Positions 4,657-8,106 of a stretch of 8,106 nucleotides of DNA are shown here, one piece after another (within the stretch, counting starts at the first letter, position 1; each line of letters opens with the position of its first letter). This DNA comes from Hyphomicrobiales bacterium. Its GTDB lineage: Bacteria > Pseudomonadota > Alphaproteobacteria > Rhizobiales > Xanthobacteraceae. Position numbers and translations under genes: made by a program. A model generated the notes under the pieces. It did not search any database. It had not been told where the DNA came from and worked only from the letters and a program-made list of their open reading frames with translations. The DNA lies in contig JAHFPO010000109.1 in assembly GCA_023266695.1 (NCBI GenBank), positions 1 to 8,106 of the forward strand. The letters run 5' to 3'.

Positions 4657-6478
4657 CCGCAATACGATGCTCGCGATTCTGTTGTCGGTGGTCGTGCTGA
4701 TCGCCTGGCAGTTTTTCATCGGCATCCCGCAGCTGGAGAAGCAGAAAGCGGAGCAGAAGCAGCAGCAGACGCAACAGACGCAACCTGCACAGCCGGGCCA
4801 AGTCGTTCCGCGCCCGGCGCCCGACGGTCGCCCGACGCCCAGCGGGGCGCCGGTTCCGCCCGGAACGCAGCCGGGCGCCGCCATTCTCACCCGCGCCGCA
4901 GCGCTCGCCGCGAGCCCGCGCATCGCCATCGAAACTCCGCGCATCAAGGGCTCGATCGCACTCAGGGGCGCGCGTATCGACGACGTGGCGCTCTCCGATT
5001 ATCGCGAAACCGTCGATCCCAAGAGCGCCAATATCGTTCTGTTGTCGCCCTCCGGCGGCCCCGATCCTTTCTATGCCGAGTTCGGCTGGACCGCGGCGCC
5101 CGAGGCAAATTTGAAGCTGCCCGGACCCGACACGGTGTGGACGGCGGCCAATCCCGGCCCACTCGCGCCGGAGCGGCCGCTCGTGCTCACCTGGAACAAC
5201 GGCGAAGGTCTTCTTTTCCGGCGCACCATGGCGATAGACCGCAATTACATGTTCACGGTGACCGACGAGGTCGAGAACGGGGGCGGTAATCCCTTGACGC
5301 TCTTCGGCTACGGGCTGATCTCGCGTCACGGCACGCCGCAAACGCTCGGCTATTACATTTTTCATGAGGGCCCGGTCGGCGTGCTCGGCGACGGCAAGCT
5401 TTTCGAGCTCAATTACAAGGACCTGGAGAAACCGGTGGAGCCGGTGAAATCGCGCGGCGGCTGGCTCGGCATCACCGACAAATACTGGGCGGCGACGCTC
5501 ATTCCCGATCCGCAAGCCAATCTCACCGCGCGCTTTTCCTCGGCGCTGCTCGGCAGCGTCAGGGCCTATCAGGCCGATTACCTGCTCGAGACCGCCACCG
5601 CCGCGCCGGGGGCGAAATTGACCTCGAAGAACCTGTTGTTCGCCGGCGCCAAGGAGGTCGCGGTCGTCGACGGCTACGAAAAGGCGCTCGGCATCAAGAG
5701 CTTCGACCTCCTGATCGACTGGGGCTGGTTCTATTTCATCACCAAGCCGCTGTTCCAGCTGCTCCACTATTTCTACAACCTGGTCGGCAATTTCGGCCTG
5801 TCGATCCTGATCGTCACCGTCATCATCAAGATCGTGTTCTTCCCGCTCGCCAACAAATCCTATGCCTCGATGGCGAGAATGAAGGCGGTGCAGCCGCAGA
5901 TGTTGGCGATCCGCGAGCGCTATGGCGACGACAAGGTGAAGCAGCAGCAGGCGATGATGGAGCTCTACAAGCAGGAGAAGATCAATCCGCTGGCGGGCTG
6001 CTTGCCGATCCTCATTCAGATCCCGGTGTTCTTCGCGCTCTACAAGGTGCTGTTCGTCACCATCGAGATGCGCCACGCGCCGTTCTACGGCTGGATCAAG
6101 GATCTGTCGGCGCCCGACCCGACCAACCTGTTCAACCTGTTCGGCCTCATCCCGTTCGATCCGACGGTGCTGCCGCTGATCGGGCAATTCCTGCACATCG
6201 GCGCCTGGCCGCTGGTGATGGGCGTCACCATGTGGGCGCAGATGAAACTCAACCCGGCGCCGCCCGATCCGACCCAGAAGATGATCTTCGACTGGATGCC
6301 GCTCTTCTTCACCTTCATGCTGGCGTCGTTCTCGGCGGGTCTCGTGATCTACTGGGCCTGGAACAACGCGCTTTCGGTGCTGCAGCAGAGCGTGATCATG
6401 AGCCGTCACGGGGCCAAGATCGAGCTGTGGGACAATCTGAAGGCGCTGTTCGTGCGCAGCAAGCCGCCGGCCACCTGA
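4646..6478 (+). CDS. yidC: Membrane protein insertase YidC (Oxa1 family)
   Basis: A 610-residue inner-membrane insertase that places membrane proteins in the bilayer alone or with SecYEG. Its architecture is the Gram-negative form: an N-terminal helix (about 7-26), a Gln/Pro-rich linker (about 31-76), a large periplasmic P1 domain (about 85-345), then the conserved Oxa1 core with membrane segments near 376-400, 448-472, 505-533 and 551-580. The cytoplasmic coiled hairpin between the first two core segments (about 402-447) contains the family motif MKAVQPQM. Lys395 occupies the place where E. coli YidC has the conserved groove Arg366. A positive charge is kept. The ATG at 4646 has GGAGA five bases upstream and overlaps the end of rnpA, suggesting coupled expression. 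Confidence 0.97.
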   Translation: MDDNRNTMLAILLSVVVLIAWQFFIGIPQLEKQKAEQKQQQTQQTQPAQPGQVVPRPAPDGRPTPSGAPVPPGTQPGAAILTRAAALAASPRIAIETPRIKGSIALRGARIDDVALSDYRETVDPKSANIVLLSPSGGPDPFYAEFGWTAAPEANLKLPGPDTVWTAANPGPLAPERPLVLTWNNGEGLLFRRTMAIDRNYMFTVTDEVENGGGNPLTLFGYGLISRHGTPQTLGYYIFHEGPVGVLGDGKLFELNYKDLEKPVEPVKSRGGWLGITDKYWAATLIPDPQANLTARFSSALLGSVRAYQADYLLETATAAPGAKLTSKNLLFAGAKEVAVVDGYEKALGIKSFDLLIDWGWFYFITKPLFQLLHYFYNLVGNFGLSILIVTVIIKIVFFPLANKSYASMARMKAVQPQMLAIRERYGDDKVKQQQAMMELYKQEKINPLAGCLPILIQIPVFFALYKVLFVTIEMRHAPFYGWIKDLSAPDPTNLFNLFGLIPFDPTVLPLIGQFLHIGAWPLVMGVTMWAQMKLNPAPPDPTQKMIFDWMPLFFTFMLASFSAGLVIYWAWNNALSVLQQSVIMSRHGAKIELWDNLKALFVRSKPPAT

Positions 6479-6551
6479 GCCGATCGTCGCATTCGAGATC
6501 GCCGCGGTGTCCGATGACGGGCTGGCTTTCCTCGCCTACGATCATCGCGCC

Positions 6552-7199
6552 ATGAACTTGAGCGCGGAAGAACTCGAGCAAGGCCGCAAGCTGTTCGCCG
6601 GCGAATGGAGCTTCATCGCCGGCGCAGGCTCGCTCGCGTCGCTGCCGCCGATGCAGGGCGTCGAGATCGCCTTCGCCGGGCGCTCGAACGTGGGCAAGTC
6701 GAGCCTCGTCAACGCGCTCACCGGACGGCGGGCGCTCGCGCGCGTCTCCGATACGCCGGGCCGCACCCGCGAGATCAATTTCTTCGCCGGCGGAGAGGGC
6801 CTCGTCATGGTCGATCTGCCGGGCTACGGCTATGCCAAGGCGTCGCGCGAGCGGGTCGCGGCGTGGACCGACTTGATCCGGGCTTATCTGCACGGCCGCA
6901 GCAATCTCGCCCGCGTGTTCGTGCTGATCGACGCCCGCCACGGCTTGAAGGAGGCCGACGGCAAAATCCTCGACCTCCTCGACCGGGCGGCGGTGAGCTA
7001 CGCCATCGCGCTCACCAAGACCGACCGCCTGAAACCGGCCGAGATCGACGCGCGCGTGGCCGCAACGCTCGGCGCGATCGAACGCCGGCCGGCGGCCTTT
7101 CCGGCCGTATTCGCGACCTCGGCCCGGAGCGGCGCGGGGCTTCCCGAGCTCAAGGGAGCGATCGTGCGGGTGCTCGGCGAGCGGGCAAGGCTCGATTGA
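6552..7199 (+). CDS. engB: Ribosome-assembly GTPase EngB (YihA/YsxC)
   Basis: A 215-residue GTPase of the TrmE-Era-EngA-EngB group, needed for maturation of the large ribosomal subunit. All G motifs are visible: G1 GRSNVGKSS (43-51), G2 around TPGRT (68-72), G3 DLPGYG (88-93), G4 TKTD (155-158) and G5 TSARSG (189-194). DLPGYGYAKAS is very characteristic of EngB. I choose the ATG at 6552 because MNLSAEELEQGRKLF is the usual N terminus in related bacteria. An in-frame GTG at 6507 would add 15 residues, and neither start has a convincing Shine-Dalgarno. The gene follows yidC by 73 bp (28 bp with the GTG start) and probably shares its transcript. Confidence 0.95.
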   Translation: MNLSAEELEQGRKLFAGEWSFIAGAGSLASLPPMQGVEIAFAGRSNVGKSSLVNALTGRRALARVSDTPGRTREINFFAGGEGLVMVDLPGYGYAKASRERVAAWTDLIRAYLHGRSNLARVFVLIDARHGLKEADGKILDLLDRAAVSYAIALTKTDRLKPAEIDARVAATLGAIERRPAAFPAVFATSARSGAGLPELKGAIVRVLGERARLD

Positions 7200-7224
7200 G
7201 GCCCCCTTCCCGATCGGCTAGAAG
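7196..7224 (+). promoter_or_regulatory. Putative own promoter of argB
   Basis: TTGAGGC (7196-7202) is followed after 14 bp by GCTAGAAG (7217-7224). This fits the TTGACGS-N10-14-GCTANAWC pattern described for Caulobacter housekeeping promoters, with one mismatch in the TTGACGS element and one in GCTANAWC. The -35 overlaps the engB stop codon. Transcription would begin near 7231, leaving a leader of about 25 nt. Confidence 0.4.
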
Positions 7225-7235
7225 GACGGGCCTTT
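7200..7235 (+). terminator. Terminator-like hairpin between engB and argB
   Basis: GGCCC (7200-7204) pairs with GGGCC (7228-7232), and CCTTC (7205-7209) with GAAGG (7221-7225). This makes a 10-bp stem with a 2-nt bulge and an 11-nt loop, starting right after the engB stop. Only TTT follows, so as a Rho-independent terminator it is weak and may act as an attenuator. It overlaps the putative argB promoter. Confidence 0.4.
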
Positions 7236-7255
7236 CCGCCGCGCAGACCGATTCC

Positions 7256-8106
7256 ATGGCCAAAGACCACATTCCCGCCGACGCCCACGAGCAGGCCCGG
7301 ATTCTGTCCGAGGCGCTGCCGCACATGCAGCACTACGACGACGCGATCGTGGTGGTGAAGTACGGCGGCCATGCCATGGGCGACGAGCAGGTGGCGCGCG
7401 ACTTCGCCCGCGACATCGTGCTCTTGGAGCAGACCGCCATCAATCCGGTGGTGGTGCACGGCGGCGGCCCGCAGATCGGCGAAATGCTCGCCAAGCTCGG
7501 CATCAAGTCCGAGTTCAAGGGCGGCCTGCGCGTGACCGACGCCGCCACCGTCGAGATCGTCGAGATGGTGCTCTGCGGCTCCATCAACAAGCAGATCGTC
7601 GGATTCATCAACGAGGCGGGCGGGCGGGCGGTCGGCCTGTGCGGCAAGGACGGCAACATGGTGCTGGCGAAGAAGGTGACGCGCAAGATCGCCGATCCCG
7701 GTTCCCGGATCGAGAAGGTGATCGATCTCGGCTTCGTCGGCGAACCGGTGAAGGTCGACACCACCGTGCTCGATCAGATTCTCGGGCGCGAGCTCATCCC
7801 GGTGCTCGCACCGGTCGCGGCCGGCGAGAACGGCGGTACCTTCAATATCAATGCCGACACTTTCGCCGGCGCCATCGCCGGCGCGCTCAAGGCCAAGCGC
7901 CTGCTGCTCCTCACCGACGTGCCGGGCGTGCTCGACAAGGGAAAGAAGCTCATCAAGGAGCTTTCGCTCAAGGACGCGCGCAAGTTCGTCGCCGACGGCA
8001 CCATCTCCGGCGGCATGATCCCCAAGGTCGAAACCTGTTTCGAGGCGCTGGAAAAAGGCGTCGAGGGCGTCGTCATCCTCGACGGCAAGGTGCCGCACGC
8101 GGTGCT
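7256..8106 (+). CDS. argB: N-acetylglutamate kinase (acetylglutamate kinase), 3' end cut by the window
   Basis: The first 283 codons of a protein usually about 295-300 residues long, so only the extreme C terminus is missing. It phosphorylates N-acetyl-L-glutamate with ATP, the second step of the acetylated arginine pathway, in the cytoplasm. Visible amino-acid-kinase features are the catalytic Lys35 (VVVKYGGHAM), the nucleotide loop HGGGPQ (68-73), substrate-binding GLRVTD with Arg92, NINAD with Asp201, TDVPGV (220-225) and the second catalytic Lys257 in GGMIPKVE. The N-terminal extension with the helix EQARILSEALPHMQHY (12-27) resembles the hexamer-forming helix of arginine-inhibited enzymes, so feedback inhibition by arginine is likely. 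The ATG at 7256 is the only reasonable start, and its Shine-Dalgarno is poor. The engB-argB adjacency is common in Hyphomicrobiales. Confidence 0.96.
   Translation, partial: MAKDHIPADAHEQARILSEALPHMQHYDDAIVVVKYGGHAMGDEQVARDFARDIVLLEQTAINPVVVHGGGPQIGEMLAKLGIKSEFKGGLRVTDAATVEIVEMVLCGSINKQIVGFINEAGGRAVGLCGKDGNMVLAKKVTRKIADPGSRIEKVIDLGFVGEPVKVDTTVLDQILGRELIPVLAPVAAGENGGTFNINADTFAGAIAGALKAKRLLLLTDVPGVLDKGKKLIKELSLKDARKFVADGTISGGMIPKVETCFEALEKGVEGVVILDGKVPHAV

Noticed and set aside
4640..4660. A missing yidD gene between rnpA and yidC
   Set aside because: rnpA and yidC overlap by 11 nt, so there is no room for it. I believe direct rnpA-yidC junctions are ordinary in Hyphomicrobiales, so the absence is not anomalous.
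4538..6409. A 623-codon open frame on the minus strand opposite yidC
   Set aside because: Its product is a low-complexity run of Arg, Glu, His and Asp, typical of the antisense frame of a GC-rich gene. The plus strand carries an unambiguous YidC.
6998..8098. A 366-codon minus-strand open frame opposite engB and argB
   Set aside because: It is an antisense shadow of ArgB with His/Asp/Leu-rich composition. ArgB motifs are intact on the plus strand.

Overview
The window reads as a high-GC alphaproteobacterial chromosome, most likely Hyphomicrobiales (Rhizobiales). The evidence is the gene order rpmH-rnpA-yidC-engB-argB, the GC-rich codon usage, and the protein style of YidC, EngB and ArgB. No tool was run, so the lineage is inferred from synteny and sequence feel. 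No insertion sequence, integrase, CRISPR array or frameshifted gene was seen.

Left part, minus strand (1-3857). At the edge is the N-terminal part of an MprF/YbhN-type (UPF0104-like) polytopic membrane protein (1-446), followed by a complete tRNA-Arg(ACG) with an encoded CCA end (626-702). Next comes a co-directional set, read from high to low coordinates: a two-transmembrane HAMP sensor histidine kinase (2358-3857), a type III polyketide synthase (1261-2319) and an isoprenylcysteine-carboxyl-methyltransferase-family membrane protein (765-1268). The last two overlap by 8 nt and resemble the known alkylpyrone synthase plus O-methyltransferase pairing (BpsA/BpsB type), so they probably make a methylated long-chain alkyl-pyrone or resorcinol lipid. 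The kinase ends 38 bp before the synthase, and a perfect 9-bp inverted repeat sits in that gap, directly over the synthase translation-initiation region.

Right part, plus strand (4014-8106). A near-consensus sigma70 promoter drives rpmH (ribosomal protein L34, GTG start), followed by rnpA (RNase P protein), yidC (membrane insertase, overlapping rnpA by 11 nt), engB/yihA (ribosome-assembly GTPase) and argB (N-acetylglutamate kinase, cut by the window end). The first four serve ribosome, tRNA and membrane-protein biogenesis. argB belongs to arginine synthesis and may have its own promoter, embedded in a terminator-like hairpin just after engB.

The right half is ordinary conserved core genome. 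The part most worth a second look is the kinase-polyketide synthase-methyltransferase set, a candidate regulated membrane-lipid module. Its enzymes belong to described families, so any novelty would lie in the product and the regulatory link. Both are inference.
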